Below, one piece after another: positions 1-5,449 of a stretch of DNA of 8,241 nucleotides (position 1 is the stretch's first letter; each line of letters opens with the position of its first letter). A model generated the notes under the pieces. That model was not told where the DNA came from, did not search any database, and saw nothing but the letters and a program-made list of their open reading frames with translations. This stretch comes from Candidatus Susulua stagnicola. GTDB taxonomy: Bacteria > Omnitrophota > Gorgyraeia > Duberdicusellales > 4484-171. The DNA lies in assembly GCA_030765735.1 (NCBI GenBank), contig JAVCBZ010000032.1:1-8241 (forward strand), written 5' to 3'. The position numbers and the translations under genes were made by a program.

Positions 1-407
1 TAATTGCTGAGAATGTTTCAAAAGAGGTCCTTTATCGATATAAAAAAAGTAAAATTGAGTTATCTGAAATTAATGAAAAAAAAGATAAAATACTTATGCT
101 TGCTCGAGATAATAGGCTTTTTCCGATTATAGTTGATAAGATAGACAATACTTCAGGAGCAAAATTCATATATTCCATGTGGGAAGGCTATTTAACTGAT
201 AGATTTAAAGATTATTGTGGTGAACAGGGAATAGATATTGAACAGGTTCATACAAGTGGACATGCGATAGTTGATGATTTAAAAGCTTTTGCAAATGCTA
301 TGAATCCAAAAGTACTTATTCCGATCCATACTTTTGAAGGAAACCAATACCCGGAAATGTTTGAAAATGTTACAGTTTTAAAAGACGGTGAGCTTTTTGA
401 GCTTTGA
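1..407 (+). CDS. C-terminal part of an MBL-fold metallo-hydrolase (5' end outside window)
   Basis: The frame is open from base 3 with no start codon before position 96, so the gene enters from the left and only about 134 C-terminal residues are visible. The visible part carries SMWEGYL, then HTSGHA (His codons at 249 and 261), then LIPIHTF (His codon at 327), and ends in a short hydrophobic strand. In beta-CASP/RNase J-like metallo-beta-lactamase-fold enzymes, a GHA-type motif and a late PxH motif supply metal-site histidines in the C-terminal half, and this order and spacing agree. The catalytic HxHxDH motif would lie upstream and cannot be checked. Members act on nucleic acids or other phosphodiester and ester substrates in the cytoplasm; I infer no specific substrate. 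The gene ends with TGA, no terminator follows, and the next gene is on the same strand, so co-transcription with the defence genes is possible. Confidence 0.8.
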   Translation, partial: IAENVSKEVLYRYKKSKIELSEINEKKDKILMLARDNRLFPIIVDKIDNTSGAKFIYSMWEGYLTDRFKDYCGEQGIDIEQVHTSGHAIVDDLKAFANAMNPKVLIPIHTFEGNQYPEMFENVTVLKDGELFEL

Positions 408-488
408 ATACTGGACAATGGAGAAGGGGAGGCATAAAACAACCTGTGTTGATAAACGTGGCAGGAGCAGTTTTATTAGGATTGTGGT

Positions 489-496
489 GAGGTGAT
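489..496 (+). promoter_or_regulatory. Strong Shine-Dalgarno sequence with no canonical start codon after it
   Basis: GAGGTGAT is an eight-base match to the anti-Shine-Dalgarno sequence. Seven bases later, at 504, stands ATC instead of ATG. ATC is in frame with the nuclease-like gene annotated from 549, and no stop lies between them (the nearest in-frame stop upstream is TAA at 498). The natural reading is that this site served the gene, using a rare ATC start, a mutated ATG or a base-call error. Confidence 0.5.
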
Positions 497-548
497 ATAA
501 ACTATCAAGCTTTTTGTTCTTGCCGGATTTTCTAAAAGCGCTAAAATA

Positions 549-905
549 GTGACTACCACAGTTGATGACAACGCGATTGATGGGGTAATCCGTAAAAGGG
601 ATGGTTCTTTTATAGAAAATCAAATTAAAGCTAGGTCTAATGCAGTAATAATAGGAGATGGTGCGTTGTTTGCAGCTATTCCACATGAGTATAGAGAAAA
701 TTATTATTTTATATTTTTTTCGGAACGTTTAAATACATTTTTTGTAATGTCTTCAAGAGAGTTTATCGATGAGGCGGTACAGAATAAGAGTGGCAAAGAC
801 AAAGGAGAGAGATCAATTTGGTTTAACGGCAAGAAAAAAGGCAAGGAATATATTAAAGACAAGTATAAAGAATATGTTGTAACAGATTTTTCTTGCTTCA
901 AATAA
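549..905 (+). CDS. Small PD-(D/E)XK-nuclease-like protein, start uncertain
   Basis: This 118-aa frame opens at GTG 549, the only canonical start available, and that codon has no ribosome binding site. Reading from ATC 504, behind the strong GAGGTGAT site, adds 15 residues (KLFVLAGFSKSAKI...), which look like a normal helical N terminus. The early pattern NAIDGVIRKRDGSF, then ENQIKARS, resembles the core of PD-(D/E)XK nuclease folds such as DUF4365: an Asp after a hydrophobic residue, a hairpin, then (E/Q)xK inside a hydrophobic strand. A later YYFIFFSE strand and an MSSREF segment also suit such small nucleases. I do not recognise the exact family. It lies on the same strand 49 bases before the SIR2 gene and may belong with it. 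The N-terminal helix of the fold seems short, so a 5'-degraded gene is the main alternative. Confidence 0.55.
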   Translation: MTTTVDDNAIDGVIRKRDGSFIENQIKARSNAVIIGDGALFAAIPHEYRENYYFIFFSERLNTFFVMSSREFIDEAVQNKSGKDKGERSIWFNGKKKGKEYIKDKYKEYVVTDFSCFK

Positions 906-954
906 CAACAAAAGGTATTTATACTATTAAGTTGATAGAAAGCTAGGAGGTGTT

Positions 955-2133
955 ATGGAATTTATAGAAATTTTAATCAGCCATGATTTACGTATTAGCC
1001 ACGATGACACCGATGTGCATATTTTAGATAATAAGGTAGAAGACTTAGAAGGAAAAACAGCTGAGGTTTACGCTAGGGATAAAATGAGAGCATATTGTAA
1101 TAAATTTCTCAGTTCTCATTTTGAAAACTTGATTGTTCTAACTGGGGCCGGTTCTTCTGTAGGCATTGGGAAGACAGATAAAAAAGGGAAAACTCGTACA
1201 GAGTTGTGGTCTAGTGTTAAGGATTACATAACGGAGGAAAAGCTTAAAGCTTTATGTAAGAAAATAAAATATCCTTACCCTGAGGGTGAGCCTGGTGATA
1301 TTGAAGTGATCCTTTCAAAAGCTGAGAAAGCAAAAGAATATGTATCGGGAATTGAGAGTGTAATCAAAAAAATTAAGAATAAAATTAAAGGAGATTGTTC
1401 TTTGGAGCTTCCAGATGTTTCTTCTCATGAGTTATTTCTTAATAAAATAACTAGTCGAAAGCTACGTGACCCCCGAGCAAAAATTTTTACACTCAATTAT
1501 GATACTTTGTTTGAGCAAGCCGCTAATAAGGGGATTACTGTTATTGATGGTTTTTCTTACGGGAATCCTCGCTCTTTTAACGGAACATATTTTGACTATG
1601 ACTTTGTAGTAAGAGAAAATAGTCGTATAGAAAAAGAAGAAAACTATGTGCCAAGAGTGATGCATGTATATAAATTACATGGTTCTTTAGATTGGGAGAA
1701 GAAAGATGATGAAATAATCAAGACTAAAGAGCAGGATGTCAAAGATCCTTTAATTGTTTATCCTAATTATGAAAAATATGAGGTTTCATATGTTCAGCCT
1801 TTTTTTGAAATGATGTTACGTTTTCAGCAGGAGCTGAGAAGGAAAAATATTCTATTGCTAGTTATTGGATTTAGTTTTTATGATAAGCATATAGCTGCTG
1901 TTGTGAAAGAAGCATTGGCAACGAATACAAGTTTTAGGATGCTTGTAGTATCAAAAAACATATCTGATATTGCCAATGTCTCAGAGTTTAAAGACATCGC
2001 TCAAAATGGGAACGTAATATTAGCAGCTGATACTTTTGAGGAGTTTGCAAAATTCTATCCTGTTCCACAAATATATCAAAGGGATTTCTTGCAAACTAAG
2101 TATTCTAACAAGGAAAACTCTGATGAAGAATAG
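955..2133 (+). CDS. SIR2-family NADase-type protein of a SIR2-HerA defence pair
   Basis: This 392-aa protein has the SIR2 Rossmann signatures in order: GAGSS at 64-68 (NAD-binding loop), TLNYD with Asn181 and Asp183, LHGSLDW with His242, and GFSFYDKHI at 305-313. In defence SIR2 proteins the Asn and His of these motifs are needed for NAD+ hydrolysis, and both are present, so the enzyme looks active. No zinc-binding cysteine quartet of a deacetylase sirtuin is apparent, which fits the bacterial SIR2_2 type. AGGAGG at 945-950 stands four bases before ATG 955 and fixes the start. The stop overlaps the HerA ATPase gene by 11 bases, suggesting translational coupling and a fixed protein ratio. In characterised SIR2-HerA systems the two proteins form a large complex that depletes NAD+ on phage infection. 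That role is inferred here from family and context. Confidence 0.9.
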   Translation: MEFIEILISHDLRISHDDTDVHILDNKVEDLEGKTAEVYARDKMRAYCNKFLSSHFENLIVLTGAGSSVGIGKTDKKGKTRTELWSSVKDYITEEKLKALCKKIKYPYPEGEPGDIEVILSKAEKAKEYVSGIESVIKKIKNKIKGDCSLELPDVSSHELFLNKITSRKLRDPRAKIFTLNYDTLFEQAANKGITVIDGFSYGNPRSFNGTYFDYDFVVRENSRIEKEENYVPRVMHVYKLHGSLDWEKKDDEIIKTKEQDVKDPLIVYPNYEKYEVSYVQPFFEMMLRFQQELRRKNILLLVIGFSFYDKHIAAVVKEALATNTSFRMLVVSKNISDIANVSEFKDIAQNGNVILAADTFEEFAKFYPVPQIYQRDFLQTKYSNKENSDEE

Positions 2134-3814
2134 TCCCTTTAAACATAATTATTTTCTCGGATATATATGTGAAATCTGCCCAGAGTATGTAACCGCTCAT
2201 TTTCCATCCTCAGTATTGCTTAACAAGTTTATTTTTTCAGGAGAAGAATTTAACGCAGGTTTGGTTGGTGACTATATTACTATAGAGGGAGAGAATCATG
2301 GTTTTCTGGGAAGGGTTACAAAGGTAGGTTTATCAGAAAGAGAAAGAATGTTGTTAACTGAGAAAGCCTTTGGTAGATCGGATTTCCAGCCAAAGGCGAT
2401 GATTGAACTACTTCTATCTTTTGATAGTTTTAATCCATTTGTGATAGAAAAAGGAATGGATGTTTTTCCTAATATAGGGGCTAAAGTGTTTGTTTGTTCG
2501 TCAAAATTTTTAAAAATATTTATTAGAAAATTTGGTTGCAAGAACAACAAAGACTCACCCATGATTTCCTTTGCTACATTAGCTTCGCACAAGAATGCAG
2601 ATATAGAGATTTCGCAGCAAGCATTGTTTGGGCGACATTGCGCAATTGTGGGGACCACCGGTGGTGGAAAAAGTTGGACAGTGTCTAAATTAATAGAAGG
2701 AGTCGAATTAAACAAATCAAAGGCCATACTCCTCGATGCTACTGGTGAGTATCATACGATGAAAAAGGCAAGTTCGTTGGTTCTTCCTAAAGATACATAT
2801 TTTCACTATTCAAAATTAACCGTTGATGATATTTTTATGTTGTTGCGTCCAGCCGGCCAAGTACAAGCTCCGAAATTAATGGATGCAATTAAGTCGTTAA
2901 AAGTTGTTAATTTGTTGGGCGAAACTGCAATACAGGGTATAAAAGTAGATAACGGATGCTTGATTAAATCTGGGGCAATAAAAAAGCCATTTGATGATTA
3001 TTATTTTCAGAATATATCCACAATTGAGAAAGATTCATTAACAATAGATATTCAAAAATTAGCAGAGCAAGTATTGAATGAATGCATATGGGAGAGTGGA
3101 TTTGGCAATGATTATTCAAAATGGGGAACCAAGCATGACGGACATATAGCTAATTGCTCTAGCCTGCTTGCACGAATAAGTAATTTAATTAATGCTAATA
3201 TTTTTAAGGATATTTTTGGGTTTGATAGAGATGGAACAGATGATTTAATAAAGAAAATTGATAACTTTTTGGCAGACCCAGACAAAAATATTTTGCGTAT
3301 TGGTTTTGAAAATGTTGGGTATGATTTTCAAGGTAGAGAAATTTTAGCTAATGCAATAGCAAAAAACTTTTTATTGAGAGCAAGAGAAGGTAAATTCAAG
3401 GAGAATCCTTTAATATTGTTCGTTGATGAAGCGCATCAGTATCTAAATAAAAGAGTACAAGATGAATATTTTATGGCAAAACCATTAGATGCTTTTGATC
3501 AGATAGCTAAAGAATGTCGGAAATATGGTTTGTTTTTGTGCTTGGCAACTCAAATGCCTCGGGATATTCCTATAGGAACTTTAAGTCAGATGGGAACATT
3601 CATTGTTCATAGACTTATTAACTTTTACGACAAGGAAGCTATATCCAATGCTTGCTCTTCAGCAAACAAGAGTATATTGTCATTTTTGCCAGTATTAGGA
3701 GAAGGTGAGGCAATATTGACAGGTGTGGATTTCCCAATGCCTTTATCCATTAAAGTTGTTCCTCCAGACCAACGGCCGGATTCTGGGACACCGGAGTTCG
3801 CAAAAAAGAATTAA
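2123..3814 (+). CDS. HerA-type hexameric ATPase, partner of the SIR2 protein
   Basis: This 563-aa protein has an N-terminal beta-rich region (about 1-130) like the HAS barrel of HerA, then Walker A GTTGGGKS at 177-184, Walker B LFVDEAH with Asp435-Glu436, and the ATQMPRDI segment (Gln477, Arg480) typical of the sensor and arginine region of HerA/FtsK-like translocases. It ends with the short extended tail seen in HerA proteins. The frame is open further upstream, to 2036, but ATG 2123 is preferred: AAGGA lies eight bases before it, and it starts a sequence resembling the HAS barrel. It overlaps the SIR2 gene by 11 bases. HerA proteins form hexamers that bind or move DNA. With SIR2 they form the SIR2-HerA (Nezha) defence complex, where the ATPase scaffolds and controls the NADase. 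All motifs appear intact. No terminator directly follows. Confidence 0.9.
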   Translation: MKNSPFKHNYFLGYICEICPEYVTAHFPSSVLLNKFIFSGEEFNAGLVGDYITIEGENHGFLGRVTKVGLSERERMLLTEKAFGRSDFQPKAMIELLLSFDSFNPFVIEKGMDVFPNIGAKVFVCSSKFLKIFIRKFGCKNNKDSPMISFATLASHKNADIEISQQALFGRHCAIVGTTGGGKSWTVSKLIEGVELNKSKAILLDATGEYHTMKKASSLVLPKDTYFHYSKLTVDDIFMLLRPAGQVQAPKLMDAIKSLKVVNLLGETAIQGIKVDNGCLIKSGAIKKPFDDYYFQNISTIEKDSLTIDIQKLAEQVLNECIWESGFGNDYSKWGTKHDGHIANCSSLLARISNLINANIFKDIFGFDRDGTDDLIKKIDNFLADPDKNILRIGFENVGYDFQGREILANAIAKNFLLRAREGKFKENPLILFVDEAHQYLNKRVQDEYFMAKPLDAFDQIAKECRKYGLFLCLATQMPRDIPIGTLSQMGTFIVHRLINFYDKEAISNACSSANKSILSFLPVLGEGEAILTGVDFPMPLSIKVVPPDQRPDSGTPEFAKKN

Positions 3815-3893
3815 ATTATTATTTTAAAAGTTGTAGTTAACAAGAGGGTTGTTTTCAAATCATATATGTCTACTTGTATGCTTGTTTTTAGCC

Positions 3894-3914
3894 TAACTAT
3901 CTGCTAGATAGTTA
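3894..3914. repeat. 9-bp inverted repeat downstream of the HerA gene
   Basis: TAACTATCT (3894-3902) and AGATAGTTA (3906-3914) are perfect reverse complements separated by GCT. No T-run follows, so this is not a typical terminator. The right arm is also the first unit of the 15-bp tandem repeat, so the element mixes direct and inverted copies of AGATAGT. Confidence 0.7.
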
Positions 3915-3950
3915 ATTACCAGATAGTTGACTGGCAGATAGTGGACAAAT
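3906..3950. repeat. Three-unit 15-bp tandem repeat
   Basis: AGATAGT starts at 3906, 3921 and 3936, exactly 15 bases apart, with the rest of each unit diverged. A perfect 10-bp tandem duplication, TGGACAAATT, follows directly at 3942-3951 and 3952-3961. Evenly spaced copies could be protein-binding iterons, a recombination site, or the relic of a coding repeat. A + strand reading across the units gives QIVD twice, between stop codons. Confidence 0.6.
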
Positions 3951-4060
3951 TTGGACAAATTCCCACAGTTTGAGCCCTATTCGAGGCACTAATTTCCATT
4001 ATGAACCTTATCTCTTAATTCAACCGATTAAATGGTGTGGCGAATAATGGTCGCTTATTA

Positions 4061-4101
4061 TAGGGGATGACAGGTAGAGATAGTGTTATCCTAGACCCCT
4101 A
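4061..4101 (+). other. Possible RNA stem-loop upstream of the terminator
   Basis: TAGGGG (4061-4066) pairs with CCCCTA (4096-4101). Inside, TAG plus GATA (4075-4082, one bulged A) pairs with TATC plus CTA (4087-4093) around the loop GTGT. The structure lies 18 bases before a strong terminator, so it could be the body of a small RNA or a 3' untranslated structure. It matches no RNA family I recognise. Confidence 0.3.
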
Positions 4102-4119
4102 CCCTCCGAGCTTTTTCAT

Positions 4120-4150
4120 AATCCCGTCCATTAATTTGGACGGGATTTTT
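4120..4150 (+). terminator. Rho-independent terminator
   Basis: AATCCCGTCC (4120-4129) pairs with GGACGGGATT (4138-4147) in a 10-bp stem around an eight-base AT loop, followed by a T-run through 4150. It is oriented for + strand transcripts and is the first terminator after the SIR2-HerA genes, about 300 bases beyond the HerA stop. It may end that transcript or a small RNA arising in the gap. Confidence 0.85.
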
Positions 4151-4209
4151 CTATTTGTTCAAAGGGGATTGTCTTTTTCTGTTTATGGGCTGGAATAAAT
4201 AAGTATTGT

Positions 4210-4235
4210 GTCCCCCGATTTTGTCTCCCGATTTT
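4210..4235. repeat. Two-unit 13-bp tandem repeat
   Basis: GTCCCCCGATTTT (4210-4222) is followed directly by GTCTCCCGATTTT (4223-4235), with one mismatch. The preceding TAAGTATTGTGTCCCC resembles, from memory only, short motifs seen near REP-associated transposases; no transposase is present in this window. Confidence 0.5.
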
Positions 4236-4282
4236 CAAGAACTTCAAGATATTTGTTTGATAGTTCAAATTCTCTAACGTGC

Positions 4283-4314
4283 AACCAGTTGCAAAATTCG
4301 TTCAATACGGGGAG
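4283..4314. repeat. Left copy of a 32-bp direct repeat bracketing the protease unit
   Basis: This segment matches bases 5160-5191 at 28 of 32 positions in the same orientation. It starts AACCAGTT and ends CAATACGGGGAG. On the - strand it reads LPVLNEFCNWL inside a frame open from 4413 to 4183. The equivalent - strand reading of the right copy is LPVLDDFRNWL, so the peptide is kept while codons drift. It may be a fragment of a duplicated short gene or an element end. Confidence 0.6.
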
Positions 4315-4365
4315 AAACAAGCATTTTTTAGCTACAAAGGGTAATTTGCCATCACGAAAAAATGC

Positions 4366-4391
4366 TTGACAGAGTGTATTCATGATATAAT
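4366..4391 (+). promoter_or_regulatory. Possible promoter with short spacer
   Basis: TTGACA (4366-4371) and TATAAT (4386-4391) are both perfect consensus hexamers, but the spacer is 14 bases, shorter than the usual 16-18. The palindrome TGTATACA (4391-4398) overlaps the end of the -10 box and could be an operator. It lies about 137 bases upstream of the DUF5678-like gene. Confidence 0.35.
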
Positions 4392-4478
4392 GTATACATG
4401 ATGTTAATCTCAAGCAAGCCAGTCTTTAGCTTTAGCTATCCAGTAGCTTATCAAGGTAATTTCTAGGGTTTTTGTGTA

Positions 4479-4513
4479 TTGGCAAAAAAATACTAATTAT
4501 GGTATATCATAAT
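4479..4513 (+). promoter_or_regulatory. Promoter candidate overlapped by an 18-bp palindrome (probable operator)
   Basis: TTGGCA (4479-4484) and TATATC (4503-4508) are 18 bases apart. The -10 box lies inside a near-perfect palindrome at 4496-4513, ATTATG-GTATAT-CATAAT, with six-base perfect arms. The palindrome ends just before the ribosome binding site AAGGG (4516-4520) of the DUF5678-like gene. A repressor dimer here would block transcription of the two-gene unit. No regulator for it is visible nearby. Confidence 0.4.
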
Positions 4514-4527
4514 AAAAGGGTGTGTGT

Positions 4528-4716
4528 ATGGTTCAAGTATTGGTAAAAGACAGAAAGTATGCTGGTAAGTATGTCGCAATTAACGATTTCGACAGTTCTA
4601 AGGTTGTGGCTGCTGGTGAAACTCCATATGAAGCTTACACTAGAGCTATCTTCAAAAAGTGTATGAACCCGGTTATAATGTTCATTCCACTAAAAGATCT
4701 CGTTCAAATTTATTAA
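4528..4716 (+). CDS. DUF5678-like small protein
   Basis: This 62-aa protein has YAGKYVAI (11-18), a variable turn, VVAAGETPYEA (26-36) and a C-terminal NPVIMFIP strand (47-54). This pattern is shared with DUF5678 proteins: short cytoplasmic proteins with a GKYVA strand, a VVAxG strand, a helix and a PViffVP-like end. Their biochemical function is not known. The frame also has GTG at 4522, but ATG 4528 is preferred because AAGGG (4516-4520) is seven bases upstream. The stop TAA shares its last A with the ATG of the retropepsin-like gene (TAATG), so the two are translationally coupled and probably work as a unit. There is no signal peptide, membrane segment or cysteine cluster. A role as partner, substrate or antitoxin-like neighbour of the protease is speculation. 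Confidence 0.75.
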   Translation: MVQVLVKDRKYAGKYVAINDFDSSKVVAAGETPYEAYTRAIFKKCMNPVIMFIPLKDLVQIY

Positions 4717-5111
4717 TGGCATTATCTAATGTTCCTTTCACTCAATTAAGCAGAGATGGTATACCACGTCCTTGGCTTAGAATAGTTATTAAGAATCCCC
4801 ATACAGGAAAAGAAATGAGGACTTATGGGTTGATAGATACGGGTGCGGATGAGTGTGCACTGCCTGCATCATTTGCTCCCATTCTTGGACATGACTTGCA
4901 AAAAGGGACAGAAAAGAGAATTAATACTGGCAATGGAGAAACTATAGCTTATTCACATACTATGTCGCTTGAGATAGATGATATTAGGATAAATGATATA
5001 TTGATTGATTTCATGCCAAACCTCGATGTAGTCTTATTGGGCGTGAAAAGCTTTTTAGCAAAGTTTACTCTTACCGTAGATTATCCAAAAAAAGAATTTT
5101 CTATCATCTAA
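4716..5111 (+). CDS. Retropepsin-like aspartic protease domain protein
   Basis: This 131-aa protein is close to the size of one retropepsin monomer. GLIDTGADECALP places the catalytic motif D-T-G-A at 41-44, preceded by a strand and followed by hydrophobic residues as in clan AA proteases. Near the C terminus DVVLLGVKSF holds the hydrophobic-hydrophobic-Gly motif (Gly109) that supports the active site, and the TLTVDYPKKEFSI strand closes the fold. With one DTGA per chain, activity would require a homodimer, as in viral retropepsins. The frame is open upstream inside the DUF5678-like gene (GTG 4659), but ATG 4716 is chosen because it makes the TAATG coupled junction and begins a sensible N terminus. 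No signal peptide is seen, so a cytoplasmic site is likely. The substrate is unknown. A terminator follows at 5232. Confidence 0.85.
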   Translation: MALSNVPFTQLSRDGIPRPWLRIVIKNPHTGKEMRTYGLIDTGADECALPASFAPILGHDLQKGTEKRINTGNGETIAYSHTMSLEIDDIRINDILIDFMPNLDVVLLGVKSFLAKFTLTVDYPKKEFSII

Positions 5112-5159
5112 GCAATAAAAAGTATTTGCTTTGTTACCATTTTAATTTCTTCAGAATAT

Positions 5160-5191
5160 AACCAGTTACGAAAGTCGTCCAATACGGGGAG
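5160..5191. repeat. Right copy of the 32-bp direct repeat
   Basis: This copy is 28/32 identical to 4283-4314 in the same orientation and lies 877 bases to its right, just past the protease gene. On the - strand it reads WLPVLDDFRNWL within a stretch that ends at a stop near 5112 but has no ATG start, so it looks like a gene remnant rather than a gene. Confidence 0.6.
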
Positions 5192-5203
5192 CCAGTAAAT
5201 AAC

Positions 5204-5221
5204 CTCGAATGCAAGTTCGAG
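5204..5221. repeat. Small hairpin CTCGAA/TTCGAG
   Basis: CTCGAA (5204-5209) and TTCGAG (5216-5221) are perfect inverted arms around a six-base loop, just upstream of the terminator. It lacks a T-run and may add structure to the 3' end of the protease transcript. Confidence 0.45.
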
Positions 5222-5231
5222 ATAATAAATT

Positions 5232-5266
5232 ATGCCCTGAATTCAATGTAGTTCAGGGCATTTTTT
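5232..5266 (+). terminator. Rho-independent terminator after the protease unit
   Basis: ATGCCCTGAA (5232-5241) pairs with TTCAGGGCAT (5252-5261) around a 10-base loop, then the T-run continues to 5266. This closes the DUF5678-protease transcript about 120 bases past its stop. The T/A-rich flanks are asymmetric, so it is oriented mainly for + strand transcripts. Confidence 0.9.
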
Positions 5267-5449
5267 ATGTCTTGTCATGTCAAAGAGTTAGGCAAATGAT
5301 TTTGGGATCTAGCTCGAATCCTACAAGTGTCCCTTGAGTCATTTAATCACAATGCCTAAAACCAAAACAGAATCTATCTCTTTATCTCTAAGGTAAAGCA
5401 TTTCATAAGGGTGAGAATGTCCCATCTACCCAAAGTCTGTCTTGGTGCT

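Larger units (their letters stand above)
3815..4527. other. 713-base gene-free stretch between the defence pair and the protease unit
   Basis: I find no convincing gene here. The left part holds the inverted and tandem AGATAGT repeats. The middle holds a folded segment and a rho-independent terminator (4061-4150). The right part holds a 13-bp tandem duplication, one copy of the 32-bp direct repeat that recurs at 5160, a possible TTGACA/TATAAT promoter near 4366-4391, and a palindromic operator candidate at 4496-4513. A - strand frame (4383 down to 4183, 66 codons) and a 22-codon + strand frame (4398-4466) lack ribosome binding sites and are not called as genes. Confidence 0.6.

Noticed and set aside
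418..495. 25-codon + strand frame starting ATGGAGAAG between the MBL and nuclease-like genes
   Set aside because: It is short and has no recognisable content. The two other + strand frames through the gap carry stops, so it cannot be joined simply to the nuclease-like gene.
2036..2122. Upstream extension of the HerA frame by 29 residues
   Set aside because: It lies wholly within the SIR2 gene, and ATG 2123 has a well-placed AAGGA and begins the expected N-terminal barrel.
3894..3961. CRISPR array
   Set aside because: Units are 15 bases with no unique spacers between them, and no cas genes are present.
3861..3973. A + strand reading of QIVD repeats ending at a TGA near 3971, like a relic of a repeat-containing gene
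   Set aside because: It is interrupted by TAG at 3905-3907, is very short and has no start; the repeat is better described at the DNA level.
4061..4112. tRNA-like 3' end (CCCCTACCCTCCGAG)
   Set aside because: No matching 5' acceptor strand, D-arm or anticodon arm upstream, and no T-loop consensus.
4183..4413. A - strand open frame of about 66-76 codons containing LPVLNEFCNWL
   Set aside because: The longest version starts at TTG and the ATG at 4383 lacks a ribosome binding site; the frame covers a likely promoter and repeat copies. Kept only as part of the direct-repeat observation.
4398..4466. 22-codon + strand frame after the TTGACA/TATAAT promoter
   Set aside because: No ribosome binding site and no recognisable product; it could be a leader peptide but nothing supports it.
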